NCBI RefSeq assembly: GCF_900473965.1
Contig: NZ_UCNJ01000012.1
Coordinates: forward strand, 372,001-436,000
DNA from: Synechococcus sp. UW179A
GTDB taxonomy: Bacteria; Cyanobacteriota; Cyanobacteriia; PCC-6307; Cyanobiaceae
Length of the DNA: 64,000 bases
Direction of reading: 5' to 3'
Position 1 is the stretch's first letter. Every line of letters begins with the position of its first letter. Shown one piece after another: positions 36,743 through 44,664 of the stretch. The translations under genes and the position numbers were made by a program. The notes under the pieces were generated by a model. That model was not told the origin of the DNA, made no database searches, and was given only the letters and a program-made list of their open reading frames with translations.

Positions 36743-38290
36743 ATGGCACAGGATATTGGATATTACCTGGAAGGCTTAGACGAATGGGCAAACACTCCAC
36801 GAGGATCTACAGTCATCGGAAATGAGGCGAGCACAACATTTCAAGATCAAATCAACAATGATGGACGGCTATTTGGATTCTCCGCTGCTCTGAATGCACA
36901 GGGCGTAGGACTCTGGGAAAAAATCAATCAAGAAGTGGATCCAACAGCGATACTTGATGCGGCGTTTATACAAGATCAAGGAAAGAGCTCGGTCCTAAAC
37001 AATCGAGGAAACTCATCAAAATGGTTTTATGCGCAGAATTTTCAGATTACAGATGTTAAGACTGCGAATGCCAAAAGTAATGAAGTTTATGCCGGGGTTG
37101 CTGCGGTGCTTTGGTCAGTTAAACAGCTATATCCTTCTATAGATAGAATTCCAGTCTTTGATTCCTATTATGTGAAGAGTTTAGGCAACTATGATGCCAA
37201 TAAAATACAAACATTATTGTCACCAATATTTAATCTGCAAGTAACAACTCCTCCCAAGCAAGGAAATTGGAACTTCATCTCCACTTTATACGATAATGGA
37301 CTCATTAAGGGATTTATTGGAGATATTTATGCATTAGGGAAAGAAGGTCAGTTTCCGACTGATGCGAAGCCATTCAGTGCACCGGTTCCTTATGCACTCC
37401 AATCAACTTGGGATAACCTGCCAAACGAAGGGGGCAAAATTACTTCCGACTATTCTGGATCACTTCCAGTGAATGGATCTGTTTATTTCCCAGGCGCTGT
37501 CCCTCATAATTTCGATGGGTCTGACTATTTGATTCCTACGAACAGTCCCCTGTCAGCAAGTTCCTTACCAACCGTGCAAACTCCTGAGGCTAATCAAGCC
37601 TTAGTCGATGAAAGTATACAAATAATCGATGGCGTTACTCAGCTTACCGATGCAGACGACTTACTAACAAACCAATCAAATTTTAAGCTTCGGATGATGG
37701 GAGGCAAAGATTTTCTTGAAGTGATTGGTGGCAAAGGTAACTTCGCTAACGGCAACATGGGAGAAGATACAATTGTTTTAAAAGGTGGCTCTGGTGAATA
37801 CCTAGGAGGAAGAGACAATGATACCTTTGAGGTTTTTAATGCAGAAGAAGGTACTTCTGTTAATGGTAATATGGGAAAAGATTCAATTGTTTTGAGAGCT
37901 GGTTTCGGTAAGTACCTTGGAGGAGAAGATAGCGACACAATTTACGTTATGAACGCAGAAGAGGGAACTTTAGTGAATGGCAACCGTGGTGATGACAGAA
38001 TCATAGGTAATGTTGACGGCGTGGTTTACAGAGGTGGCAAAGACAACGACTTGATGGCAGTCAGTCAAGGAGAAACTTGGGGCGACAAAGGCGCAGATAT
38101 GTTCCGTGGCGTAACTGGTGAAGGATATGCTGTAATTAAGGACTACACCATTGGAGAGGATTTTGTTGACCTTACAATGAGTGGAAGCTGGAGCCAAATT
38201 GGACCTGGCTTGATGTTTACGGACGACTCAGGTGACCAAATCATGCTGCTAGCTGGAATCACTAATATTGAACAAGTCACAGCGGTATAA
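36743..38290 (+). CDS. RTX-like repeat protein, probably secreted
   Basis: A 515-residue protein. The first 300 or so residues are a unique region (for example NSSKWFYAQNFQITDVK and DRIPVFDSYYVKSLG). The last 200 contain Gly/Asp-rich repeats of about 40 residues: LEVIGGKGNFANGNMGEDTI, LGGRDNDTFEVFNAEEGTSV, LGGEDSDTIYVMNAEEGTLV and NGNRGDDRIIG, related to the calcium-binding RTX nonapeptide pattern, then GGKDNDLMAVSQGETWGDKG. Such proteins in marine cyanobacteria are usually exported by type I systems and found on the surface. There is no N-terminal signal peptide, as expected. It sits among the Nif11 precursor genes and shares their promoter geometry. Confidence 0.7.
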   Translation: MAQDIGYYLEGLDEWANTPRGSTVIGNEASTTFQDQINNDGRLFGFSAALNAQGVGLWEKINQEVDPTAILDAAFIQDQGKSSVLNNRGNSSKWFYAQNFQITDVKTANAKSNEVYAGVAAVLWSVKQLYPSIDRIPVFDSYYVKSLGNYDANKIQTLLSPIFNLQVTTPPKQGNWNFISTLYDNGLIKGFIGDIYALGKEGQFPTDAKPFSAPVPYALQSTWDNLPNEGGKITSDYSGSLPVNGSVYFPGAVPHNFDGSDYLIPTNSPLSASSLPTVQTPEANQALVDESIQIIDGVTQLTDADDLLTNQSNFKLRMMGGKDFLEVIGGKGNFANGNMGEDTIVLKGGSGEYLGGRDNDTFEVFNAEEGTSVNGNMGKDSIVLRAGFGKYLGGEDSDTIYVMNAEEGTLVNGNRGDDRIIGNVDGVVYRGGKDNDLMAVSQGETWGDKGADMFRGVTGEGYAVIKDYTIGEDFVDLTMSGSWSQIGPGLMFTDDSGDQIMLLAGITNIEQVTAV

Positions 38291-38320
38291 AACGACATTC
38301 AAAGTCAGATCTTTCTTGAT

Positions 38321-38347
38321 ACCTCACCATCTGTGGGGTTCTTCATT
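38321..38347 (+). terminator. Terminator after the RTX-like gene
   Basis: ACCTCAC (38321-38327) pairs with GTGGGGT (38333-38339) around a five-base loop, with one G-T pair, followed by TCTTCATT. It lies 30 bases after the stop codon. Confidence 0.5.
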
Positions 38348-38382
38348 CCATCCCTATCAATACTTCAAGTGCTACAAACTAT

Positions 38383-38391
38383 CGCTATAAC
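38383..38391 (+). promoter_or_regulatory. Extended -10 element of Nif11 precursor 2
   Basis: CGCTATAAC begins 30 bases before the ATG at 38413. The CCTGGCAC box present before the later copies is not seen at the expected position, which is occupied by the terminator of the preceding gene. Confidence 0.45.
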
Positions 38392-38412
38392 TATTGAACA
38401 GACCTGATACAA

Positions 38413-38682
38413 ATGTCGAAAGAACAACTCAAAGCCTTCCTCGAAAAAGTCAAAGGTGACACCAGCCTTCAGGAGAAGCTCAAAGCAGCTGCCGATGTTG
38501 ACGCAGTTCTAGCGATTGCGAAAGATGCTGGGTTTATGATTTCTGCTGATGAATTGAAGGCCTTCTCAGAGCTTTCAGTAGAAGAACTAGAAAATGTGGC
38601 TGGTGGTGGTACTGATGTAAATCATTGCTACTTCGCAACAGCATACGGTCCGCACACATGCTCAGGTGCCTGTGCACAATAA
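38413..38682 (+). CDS. Nif11-leader RiPP precursor 2
   Basis: An 89-residue precursor. Its leader MSKEQLKAFLEKVKGDTSLQ and AKDAGFMISADELKAF is followed by SVEELENVAGGG. The core GTDVNHCYFATAYGPHTCSG ends ACAQ and has three Cys and several Ser/Thr, well suited to two or three thioether rings by a ProcM-like enzyme. The leader is nearly identical to those of the next two copies, while the core is unrelated in sequence, the hallmark of prochlorosin families. The gene is monocistronic, with its own promoter element. Confidence 0.88.
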   Translation: MSKEQLKAFLEKVKGDTSLQEKLKAAADVDAVLAIAKDAGFMISADELKAFSELSVEELENVAGGGTDVNHCYFATAYGPHTCSGACAQ

Positions 38683-38750
38683 AATCATTTCCAATATGTG
38701 AGATTATTTAAGATTATTCTGCCACAAGGATCACACATTAGCCTTCAAAA

Positions 38751-38800
38751 CCTGGCACAATCTATTAGCCAAAGACGCTGCAGCAGACTGTTGCTATAAC
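38751..38800 (+). promoter_or_regulatory. Upstream box and -10 of Nif11 precursor 3
   Basis: CCTGGCACAATC starts at 38751, 71 bases before the ATG, and the extended -10 TGCTATAAC occupies 38792-38800, 30 bases before it. No good -35 hexamer is visible, which suggests an activator at the upstream box. Confidence 0.5.
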
Positions 38801-38821
38801 CGTTATAGACTCCCGATACCC

Positions 38822-39082
38822 ATGTCAGAAGAACAGCTCAAAGCCTTCCTTGAAAAGGTCAAAGGCGACACCAGCCTTCAGGAGAAGCTCAAAGCAGCGG
38901 CTGATCCTCTTGATGCTGTTGTGGCGATTGCGAAAGATGCAGGGTTTAGTATTTCTGCTGATGACTTGAAGAACGCTAAGTCAGAGATTTCAGATGTGGA
39001 GCTGGAAGGAGCGGCTGGCGGGGAGGATTCAGGCGGCAAATGGTCGAGCGCCAACCCTCCATTCTGCGGCCCCTGCTGGTGA
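38822..39082 (+). CDS. Nif11-leader RiPP precursor 3
   Basis: An 86-residue precursor with the leader MSEEQLKAFLEKVKGDTSLQ, AKDAGFSISADDLKNAKS and the cleavage region VELEGAAGG. The short core EDSGGKWSSANPPFCGPCW has three Ser and two Cys, all Cys near the C-terminus, allowing rings closing on CGPC. It is followed five bases after the stop by a terminator. Its leader DNA is almost identical to that of precursor 2. Confidence 0.88.
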   Translation: MSEEQLKAFLEKVKGDTSLQEKLKAAADPLDAVVAIAKDAGFSISADDLKNAKSEISDVELEGAAGGEDSGGKWSSANPPFCGPCW

Positions 39083-39087
39083 ATCCT

Positions 39088-39125
39088 AAGCCCTTCAACC
39101 CCCTGTATTGACAGAGGCTTTTTAT
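39088..39125 (+). terminator. Terminator after Nif11 precursor 3
   Basis: AAGCC (39088-39092) and GGCTT bracket an inner CTGT/ACAG stem, followed by TTTATT. The same arrangement recurs at 39619-39645, so terminator, upstream box and gene form a repeated cassette. Confidence 0.6.
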
Positions 39126-39167
39126 TGCTTCAATAACCTGACTAATCCCATAAAACATCCTTCAATA

Positions 39168-39229
39168 CCTGGCACGATTGAGCGTATTAATCGATTGACA
39201 AAGACACTGCAGCAGACCGTTGCTATGAC
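39168..39229 (+). promoter_or_regulatory. Upstream box and -10 of Nif11 precursor 4
   Basis: CCTGGCACGATTGAGCG starts at 39168, 83 bases before the ATG; TGCTATGAC at 39221-39229 begins 30 bases before it. Confidence 0.5.
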
Positions 39230-39250
39230 TGCTTAACAGGCCTCATACCC

Positions 39251-39508
39251 ATGTCCGAAGAACAACTCAAAGCCTTTATAGAAAAAGTCAAAGGCGATAC
39301 CAGCCTTCAGGAAAAGCTCAAAGCAGCGAAGTCACCTGAAGATGTTGTAGGCATTGCTAAAGAACTTGGTCATGAATTCACCGCTGACAAGTTCACTCAG
39401 CTCAGTAAAGAGGAGCTAGAGGGCGTGGCTGGGGGGAGTGGGAGCTATGCGGCGGGGTGCTGTGTTGGTTCAAGTCAGTGTGTGGTGGCAGGTCCTGGTA
39501 CCTCCTAG
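39251..39508 (+). CDS. Nif11-leader RiPP precursor 4
   Basis: An 85-residue precursor: leader MSEEQLKAFIEKVKGDTSLQ, KSPEDVVGIAKELGHEFTAD and KEELEGVAGG. The core SGSYAAGCCVGSSQCVVAGP ends GTS and has a Cys-Cys pair, a third Cys and five Ser/Thr, a good substrate for several overlapping thioether rings. The DNA of the core is more GC-rich than its leader (GGGGGGAGTGGGAGC), in keeping with independent origins of core sequences. Confidence 0.88.
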   Translation: MSEEQLKAFIEKVKGDTSLQEKLKAAKSPEDVVGIAKELGHEFTADKFTQLSKEELEGVAGGSGSYAAGCCVGSSQCVVAGPGTS

Positions 39509-39618
39509 GTGGCTTCAAGTCAGCTTGGTGGGGCAGACTGTTTTTGGTTGCTTGTTATTTGATCCCAGATCTCCGAGGATCCATTTTTTAAGGGAACACT
39601 GATAGAGCTTACACACTC

Positions 39619-39645
39619 AAAGCCCTGCATTAGCAGAGGTTTTTA
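39619..39645 (+). terminator. Terminator after Nif11 precursor 4
   Basis: CCCTGC/GCAGAGG hairpin with an ATTA loop (about 39623-39639) followed by TTTTTATT. It is related to the terminator at 39088-39125. Confidence 0.6.
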
Positions 39646-39688
39646 TTGCTTAAATCTCGCCAATAAGCCAACAAATCAGCCTCCGATG

Positions 39689-39750
39689 CCTGGCACGATT
39701 GAGTGCAGTAATTATTAGCTATAGACGCTGTGAGACTCCTTTGCTATGAA
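39689..39750 (+). promoter_or_regulatory. Upstream box and -10 of Nif11 precursor 5
   Basis: CCTGGCACGATTGAGTG starts at 39689, 83 bases before the ATG at 39772; TGCTATGAA at 39742-39750 begins 30 bases before it. Confidence 0.5.
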
Positions 39751-39771
39751 TGCAGAGCCGACCTCATACAC

Positions 39772-40053
39772 ATGTCAGAAGATCAACTCAAAGCTTTTCT
39801 GGAAAAAGTTAAATCCGATACTGAATTACAGGAAAAGATCAAGAGCGTCACCTCCCCTGAAGCTGCTATTGAAATCGCCAAAGATGCAGGATTTTCAATT
39901 ACATCAGAAGATATTCAATCGATGAAATCTAAATCACCTGAAGTGTCTGACCAAGAGTTAGAAGGTGCAGCGGGAGGAACTGCTGCAGCATTGGTAGCTC
40001 TTGGTGTTGTTGCGGCGATTCCGATAATTACAGAACATATTTGTGATCAATAG
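39772..40053 (+). CDS. Nif11-leader precursor 5 with hydrophobic core
   Basis: A 93-residue precursor from the ATG at 39772 (the frame is open to 39730, but the promoter lies in that stretch). The leader MSEDQLKAFLEKVKSDTELQ and AKDAGFSITSEDIQSM ends DQELEGAAGG. The core TAAALVALGVVAAIPIITEH followed by ICDQ is a hydrophobic, helix-like segment with one Cys near the end, unlike the lanthipeptide cores of its neighbours and more like a membrane-active bacteriocin. A single Thr-to-Cys ring remains possible. Confidence 0.85.
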   Translation: MSEDQLKAFLEKVKSDTELQEKIKSVTSPEAAIEIAKDAGFSITSEDIQSMKSKSPEVSDQELEGAAGGTAAALVALGVVAAIPIITEHICDQ

Positions 40054-40055
40054 TC

Positions 40056-40256
40056 TTAGCCATAAATTTTAAATCCCGATTGGCCAAGACTCCTTGTCGT
40101 GAGACCACGGCTGATGACGAGGGTCAAGTAGCCAGTGGCGTTGATGCTGTACCTAAACTTTGATAGCTTGTCGTAGGAGCTGACTCCGGGTTCAAATTCG
40201 ATTACTCGGAGAGCGCTGATTAACTTCTTGCAGCTTGGAAGCCTGACTAATCCCAT
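40056..40256 (-). other. Open frame of uncertain status opposite the Nif11 cluster
   Basis: A 66-codon minus-strand frame with an ATG. Its sequence (KLSKFRYSINATGYLTLVIS) looks protein-like and its DNA is more GC-rich than the surroundings, so it could be a remnant of an inserted gene. However, its first codons lie in the repeated cassette sequence before precursor 6, so the start is not genuine. Confidence 0.25.
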
Positions 40257-40272
40257 AAATCAGCCTTCAATG

Positions 40273-40334
40273 CCTGGCACGATTGAGAGTAGTAAGTATT
40301 AGCCAAAGATACTTCAAGACATTGTTGCTATAAC
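40273..40334 (+). promoter_or_regulatory. Upstream box and -10 of Nif11 precursor 6
   Basis: CCTGGCACGATTGAGAG starts at 40273, 83 bases before the ATG; TGCTATAAC at 40326-40334 begins 30 bases before it. Confidence 0.5.
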
Positions 40335-40355
40335 CGTTAAAGACACCAGCTACCC

Positions 40356-40595
40356 ATGTCAGAAGAGCAATTCAAAGCCTTTCTTGAAAAGGTCAAAGCG
40401 GACAACAGCCTTCAGGAGAAGATCAAGTCAGCTAAGTCACCTGAAGACGTCGTGACAATTGCCAAAGAACATGGTCATGAATTCACTGTTGACAAAATTA
40501 CTGAATTTTGCGAACTTAGTAACGAAGAGCTAGAAGAAGTGGCCGCAGGGGCTACGTGCTATCTTTCAACACATGACTACAGTTCGAATTGCTAA
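40356..40595 (+). CDS. Nif11-leader RiPP precursor 6
   Basis: A 79-residue precursor. Leader: MSEEQFKAFLEKVKADNSLQ, KSPEDVVTIAKEHGHEFTVD, ending NEELEEVAAG, so the last residues are Ala-Gly rather than Gly-Gly. The core ATCYLSTHDYSSNC is compact, with Cys at both ends and five Ser/Thr between or beside them, an attractive candidate for two nested or overlapping thioether rings. An extra Cys (EFCEL) lies in the leader. Confidence 0.87.
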   Translation: MSEEQFKAFLEKVKADNSLQEKIKSAKSPEDVVTIAKEHGHEFTVDKITEFCELSNEELEEVAAGATCYLSTHDYSSNC

Positions 40596-40711
40596 CTGGA
40601 GTTACCAGCCTTGAATGTAATTGACTTACAACCAGAATAGCCGCTGCATTAATGACAGGAATTATTTATTTATTCGATCACCCTAAAAAGTCTAGATATC
40701 AGCCTTCAATA

Positions 40712-40773
40712 CCTTGCACGATTGAGCGCAGTAAATATTAGCTATAGATACTGCGACATATCTTTGCGATGAA
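40712..40773 (+). promoter_or_regulatory. Upstream box and -10 of Nif11 precursor 7
   Basis: CCTTGCACGATTGAGCG starts at 40712, 83 bases before the ATG; the -10 position holds TGCGATGAA (40765-40773), a weaker form, 30 bases before the ATG. Confidence 0.45.
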
Positions 40774-40794
40774 TACAGAACTGACTTCATACAT

Positions 40795-41025
40795 ATGCCA
40801 GAAGAGCAACTCAAAGCCTTTCTGGAAAAAGCCAAAGGCGACTGCAACCTTCAGGAGAAGCTCAAAGCGGCTAAGTCACCTGAAGATATTGTAGGCATTG
40901 CTAAAGAATATGGTGATGAATTTACTGCTGAGCTCATAAGCCAACTCACTAAAGAGGAACTGGTAGTAATAACTGTGGGGGGTTTGGCAACTTACGATGA
41001 ACAAGAGAATTTTTACTACCCCTGA
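40795..41025 (+). CDS. Nif11-leader precursor 7, degenerate
   Basis: A 76-residue protein with a clear Nif11 leader (MPEEQLKAFLEKAKGDCNLQ, KSPEDIVGIAKEYGDEFTAE), but the end of the leader has drifted to KEELVVITVGG and the tail LATYDEQENFYYP has one Thr and no Cys. It cannot form a thioether. The gene may be decaying, or its product may be an unmodified acidic, Tyr-rich peptide. The weak -10 fits with decay. Confidence 0.75.
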   Translation: MPEEQLKAFLEKAKGDCNLQEKLKAAKSPEDIVGIAKEYGDEFTAELISQLTKEELVVITVGGLATYDEQENFYYP

Positions 41026-41438
41026 TTGTTTGGTTAGTAAGTGATTGTGAGAGAACTGGGAGGATTGTTTCTCTATCCCCTCTCCCTCCTCTCTCACTCC
41101 CTTTACGACTCTCCATCTACGACCTTTCTGGCTTATCCAGTTCTGAATAAACTTTCTGAAGCTCTCAGTGTTGTTTTACAGGGAGTTGGTGAGGGGTTCG
41201 GGGGTGAGTGTCCCAGTCCATTCCCAACAGGCACCTACCATAGAGGGATTCACCTTTACCCAAAAACTATCCATTAACCAGAAAGGTTTATTTAGTTTTT
41301 TAGATGAAACCCAAAAAGGTTTAGCACCAGATTTTCTGAGCAAAAAAATTTTTGGAATGCCCTAACAGGTAACCCAATCTGCTCTTATAGCTTTATCAGG
41401 CAGGATGGGACCCATGGGGTTTATATGGGGGGATTTTA
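41026..41438. other. Intergenic region with polypyrimidine tract
   Basis: No supported gene. About 41068-41105 is almost pure pyrimidine on the plus strand (TCTCTATCCCCTCTCCCTCC and on). Near 41425-41452 runs of six G and six C could pair and may end the neighbouring minus-strand gene. Confidence 0.5.
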
Positions 41439-41675
41439 TCAAGGGTACCCCCCACCCCTCTCCTGTAACTCCTCACTGAAGATCAACTGAAGGTTCTCCA
41501 GCGCCCATGCACGAGCCTCTTCAACTGTGTGTTTACCAGTTGATCGAATGATGTATCGCCCAGCGTTCTTGTGATATCTCCTGACTCGAAGGCAACTCCT
41601 TCCCTTGTGCTCGTAGATCTCCAGGCCACTGCCAGGGATCACTTGAATGATCTCAGAAGTCCTTGGTCTTGCCAA
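41439..41675 (-). CDS. Fragment resembling the N-terminal part of a phage-type integrase
   Basis: A 78-residue open frame beginning with TTG. It reads IIQVIPGSGLEIYEHKGRSC, LRVRRYHKNAGRYIIRSTGK and HTVEEARAWALENL, matching the beta-sheet plus helix DNA-arm domain at the start of many tyrosine recombinases. No core-binding or catalytic domain follows; the frame ends in GC-rich repeats. It may be a remnant of an integrase at the right edge of the accessory region, or a stand-alone small protein related to it. The assignment is from pattern only. Confidence 0.5.
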   Translation of the reverse strand: MARPRTSEIIQVIPGSGLEIYEHKGRSCLRVRRYHKNAGRYIIRSTGKHTVEEARAWALENLQLIFSEELQERGGGYP

Positions 41676-41766
41676 ACAGTACAGAAGAATTACCCCTAAG
41701 ACGGTTTCCCCTTGAAATCAAGCGGGTGGTCAAAACTGGGCAAAACCCAAACCCAGTGTTTACCAG

Positions 41767-42723
41767 TCAACCAAAAAACCATCCATAACTATGCAAACCG
41801 ATTCCCAGCAAATTAACGCCGATATAACACACGACAATCACCACTAACCCGGAGGCCGCAACCAATGCTGGCCGCCGTCCCTGCCATCCACGACTGAGAC
41901 GCGTATGGAGATAGGCGGCATACACAAGCCAACAGATCAGAGCCCATGTTTCCTTTGGATCCCAACTCCACCAGCTTCCCCAGGCTTCATTAGCCCAGAC
42001 GGCACCGCTGATGATGCCAACAGTGAGCAGTAAAAAGCCCACTGTGATCGTGCGATAGCTAAGACTGTCTAGCTGCTCAGTGCGGCTGAAATGGACGGAA
42101 GACAGTTGTACCTCCGGTGGGTTCTGCACAGCAACTCCACCTTCAGCAGCGAACACTTTCGGCCTTCGATAGGCACCAGTTCCAATGGAACTGCTGCGAA
42201 GTTCAAGCTCTTCGCCTCGGTCTGTCAGTAATACAGCAACCGACAGCAGCGACCCCACCATCAGAGCCGCATAGCTGACCATGATCACGCTGACGTGCAT
42301 CACCAACCAGCTGCTGCGCAAAGCAGGAACAAGCGGTGATGCTTGCTGTAACTGATCAGGCAGTGCAAAGCTCGCAAAGGCAATGCAGCCGAGTCCCATG
42401 GGTGTTGCGGCAGCTGCCACAAGTGGTGACGACCAGTTGCGCTCAACCAGCAGCTGGGTGAGCGTGCAGGCCCAGGCCAGAAAGCACAGTGATTCGTAGA
42501 GGTTGCTGATCGGAAAATGTCCAGATTGCCACCAGCGCAATACGAGCTGGGCTGTCAGCAACAAGTTGGAGAGGGCGATCAGTGAACGAACACCGCTTGA
42601 GCTACGACCATTAGACAGAGCCCAGAAACTCCAGGGGAGAGCTGTCAGCAAAAAGGCAAAGGCCATCAGACCCAGAAGCAGAACGGGTTCGGAGACGATC
42701 GCTTCCAGACCGGAAAACCCCAT
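41767..42723 (-). CDS. ccsA: Cytochrome c maturation protein CcsA (ResC type)
   Basis: About 318 residues from the ATG at 42723. It is a multi-spanning membrane protein with the heme-handling WWD signature, [20 protein letters not shown], close to the C-terminus, followed by [19 protein letters not shown]. Conserved His residues flank this domain (for example [12 protein letters not shown], and SYGW near the end). Together with CcsB it carries heme across the thylakoid or inner membrane and attaches it to c-type cytochromes. It lies 49 bases after the LptF-like permease gene on the same strand. Confidence 0.92.
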   Translation of the reverse strand: MGFSGLEAIVSEPVLLLGLMAFAFLLTALPWSFWALSNGRSSSGVRSLIALSNLLLTAQLVLRWWQSGHFPISNLYESLCFLAWACTLTQLLVERNWSSPLVAAAATPMGLGCIAFASFALPDQLQQASPLVPALRSSWLVMHVSVIMVSYAALMVGSLLSVAVLLTDRGEELELRSSSIGTGAYRRPKVFAAEGGVAVQNPPEVQLSSVHFSRTEQLDSLSYRTITVGFLLLTVGIISGAVWANEAWGSWWSWDPKETWALICWLVYAAYLHTRLSRGWQGRRPALVAASGLVVIVVCYIGVNLLGIGLHSYGWFFG

Positions 42724-42772
42724 CAAACACCTCGACCAGAGGACTCACTGACGTTGATTCTGACGGTCTGGC

Positions 42773-43939
42773 TCATCGACTGGCCTGCCGTAGTAGGAAA
42801 CCGCCACCAGCTAGAGAGATCAACACTGGACTCCAGGCAGCAAGTAGGGGTGGAAGGGTTCCCTTGACGCCAAGGGAACTGAAACTGAAACCAAGCAGGT
42901 AATACACCAGAATCATCACAACACTGATCCCGAAACCCTGGCTACGGCTGGTTCGATTGTTCGGCTTGGCACCCAGGCTTGCTCCGATCAAACCGAAGAC
43001 GAGACAAGCCATGGGCAGAGTGAATTTCTCCTGAATCCGAACCTGAAGCTTCCTCGCTCCCTTGACGTCACCAGCGTTCTCAAGCAGTTGCTCCGCCTGC
43101 AACGCTTCGGCAACGGTCATGTTGTTGGCATCTTTTGGAAGCTTGGCGATCCTGATCGGTGCCGCACTAAAGGGGTACATGTATCGGTCGAAATCAGCCG
43201 AAGTGGTGCTTCCTGAGGGCGTCAGAGTGAGAATCTGCCCGTTGAAAAATTCCCACTTCGCTTCCTGTTCATTCCATTGACCACTTTCAGCAAGCAACAT
43301 CTGGGTAAAGCCGACCCTTGAAAAATCAAGCAGTGTGACTCGGGTCATGGTTCCGTCTTGGAATCTGCTCGCATAGAAAAGCTGAAGCAGACCTTTGCTG
43401 GAGGAACCGTCAGGTTCCTCCAGCCTTCCAAAGCGTGGATAGATGATGTTGTCACCTTTTTCAGTGGCGATGGCCTTGCCAAGAGCCCTACGCAAGGTCA
43501 CCTCGGCCGATCGATTACTGCGCGGCACCAAAACGTCGTTAAACAGGAAGGTGAGGCTTGACATCACCAACGCCAGCACCAAGGCAGGAATGATCATGCG
43601 TGTGGCCGTCACACCAACACTGCGTAGGGCTGTGAGTTCACTGTTGGTGGAAAGACGGCCGTAGGCCAGCAACGTGGCAAGCAAGGTGGCCATCGGGAAC
43701 GAGAGCACCAGAAAGCTGGGCAGTCGCTGCAATAGCACCTGAATGGCAATCAACACCGGCAGATTGGATTCAACAATCTGACGAACCAGCTCAAACAGAA
43801 CCCCCACCGAAAGGGAGAGCACCGTGAACAGGGCAACGGCAAATAGAAGGGGGCCGATCAGCTCACTAAGAAGCCAGCGATCGAGGAGAGGAATCCTGCG
43901 CAGGAGCACATGAATCCGTTGCGTCAGGTTCTGAATCAC
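42773..43939 (-). CDS. LptF/LptG family permease
   Basis: A 388-residue protein of the YjgP/YjgQ family. It begins with RIPLLDRWLLSELIGPLLFA, has membrane segments early (AVALFTVLSLSVGVLFELV, FPMATLLATLLAYGRLS with the typical STNSELTALRSVGV), a long periplasmic beta domain in the middle and three C-terminal segments. It is the inner-membrane part of the lipopolysaccharide transporter. The four-base overlap with the upstream ATPase gene supports a complex. Cyanobacteria usually have one such permease rather than separate LptF and LptG, so it may form a homodimer (inference). Confidence 0.87.
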   Translation of the reverse strand: MIQNLTQRIHVLLRRIPLLDRWLLSELIGPLLFAVALFTVLSLSVGVLFELVRQIVESNLPVLIAIQVLLQRLPSFLVLSFPMATLLATLLAYGRLSTNSELTALRSVGVTATRMIIPALVLALVMSSLTFLFNDVLVPRSNRSAEVTLRRALGKAIATEKGDNIIYPRFGRLEEPDGSSSKGLLQLFYASRFQDGTMTRVTLLDFSRVGFTQMLLAESGQWNEQEAKWEFFNGQILTLTPSGSTTSADFDRYMYPFSAAPIRIAKLPKDANNMTVAEALQAEQLLENAGDVKGARKLQVRIQEKFTLPMACLVFGLIGASLGAKPNNRTSRSQGFGISVVMILVYYLLGFSFSSLGVKGTLPPLLAAWSPVLISLAGGGFLLRQASR

Positions 43940-44664
43940 AGCTGGAAGCCCTCACCGAGGTAGTGACGACGCACCAGAGGATCCGAGGCCACCTGATCAG
44001 AAAGCCCAGAGGCCAGGACGCTCCCGTCCGTGAGGATGTAGGCCCGATCAGTGATGGCCAGAGTTTCCCTCACATTGTGATCAGTGATCAGAATTCCCAT
44101 TCCCCTTTGACGCAGCGCCTGAATCAGTTGCTGCAGATCCGCCACCGCCAGTGGATCCACACCGGCGAAAGGCTCATCCAAGAGCAGATAACGCGGTCCT
44201 TCAAGCCCAACCGCCAGGGCACGGGCCACCTCACAACGACGACGTTCGCCACCGGATAGTTGGAAACCCTTGCGATTCAGAAACGGCTGCAGATGAAAAT
44301 CATCAATGAGTTGTTGGAGGCGTTCACGGGCCTGAGGCTTAGCGAGTCCGGTCTGTGACAGCACCAGCTCCAAGTTCTCCCGCACTGTTAATTGTCTGAA
44401 AACGCTGGGTTCTTGGGGCAAATAACCGATCCCAAGTCGTGCCCTCTGTGGCATGGAGAGACTGGCAACGGGATGTCCATCCATCAACACCTCTCCCTGA
44501 TCGGGCTTGAGCAGGCCGATGACAAGGTTGAAACTTGTGGTTTTACCAGCACCGTTTGGGCCTAGAAGACCGATCACTTCACCCGGTTCCAGCTTCAGGG
44601 TGAGATCTTTCACCAGAGGTCGACCTCCCAGGGAGAGAGAGACCCGATTGAGACTGAGACTCAT
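43936..44664 (-). CDS. lptB: Lipopolysaccharide export ATPase
   Basis: A 242-residue ABC ATPase: Walker A GLLGPNGAGKTTSFN, Q-loop LGIGYLPQEPSVFRQLTVRE (an LptB-type sequence), signature FQLSGGERRRCEVARAL, Walker B YLLLDEPFAGVDP and switch His in ILITDHNVRETLAITDRAYI. It powers extraction of lipopolysaccharide from the inner membrane through the adjacent permease. Starts and stops overlap with both neighbours (four bases each), indicating an operon of lptA-like, lptB and lptF-like genes. Confidence 0.93.
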   Translation of the reverse strand: MSLSLNRVSLSLGGRPLVKDLTLKLEPGEVIGLLGPNGAGKTTSFNLVIGLLKPDQGEVLMDGHPVASLSMPQRARLGIGYLPQEPSVFRQLTVRENLELVLSQTGLAKPQARERLQQLIDDFHLQPFLNRKGFQLSGGERRRCEVARALAVGLEGPRYLLLDEPFAGVDPLAVADLQQLIQALRQRGMGILITDHNVRETLAITDRAYILTDGSVLASGLSDQVASDPLVRRHYLGEGFQL

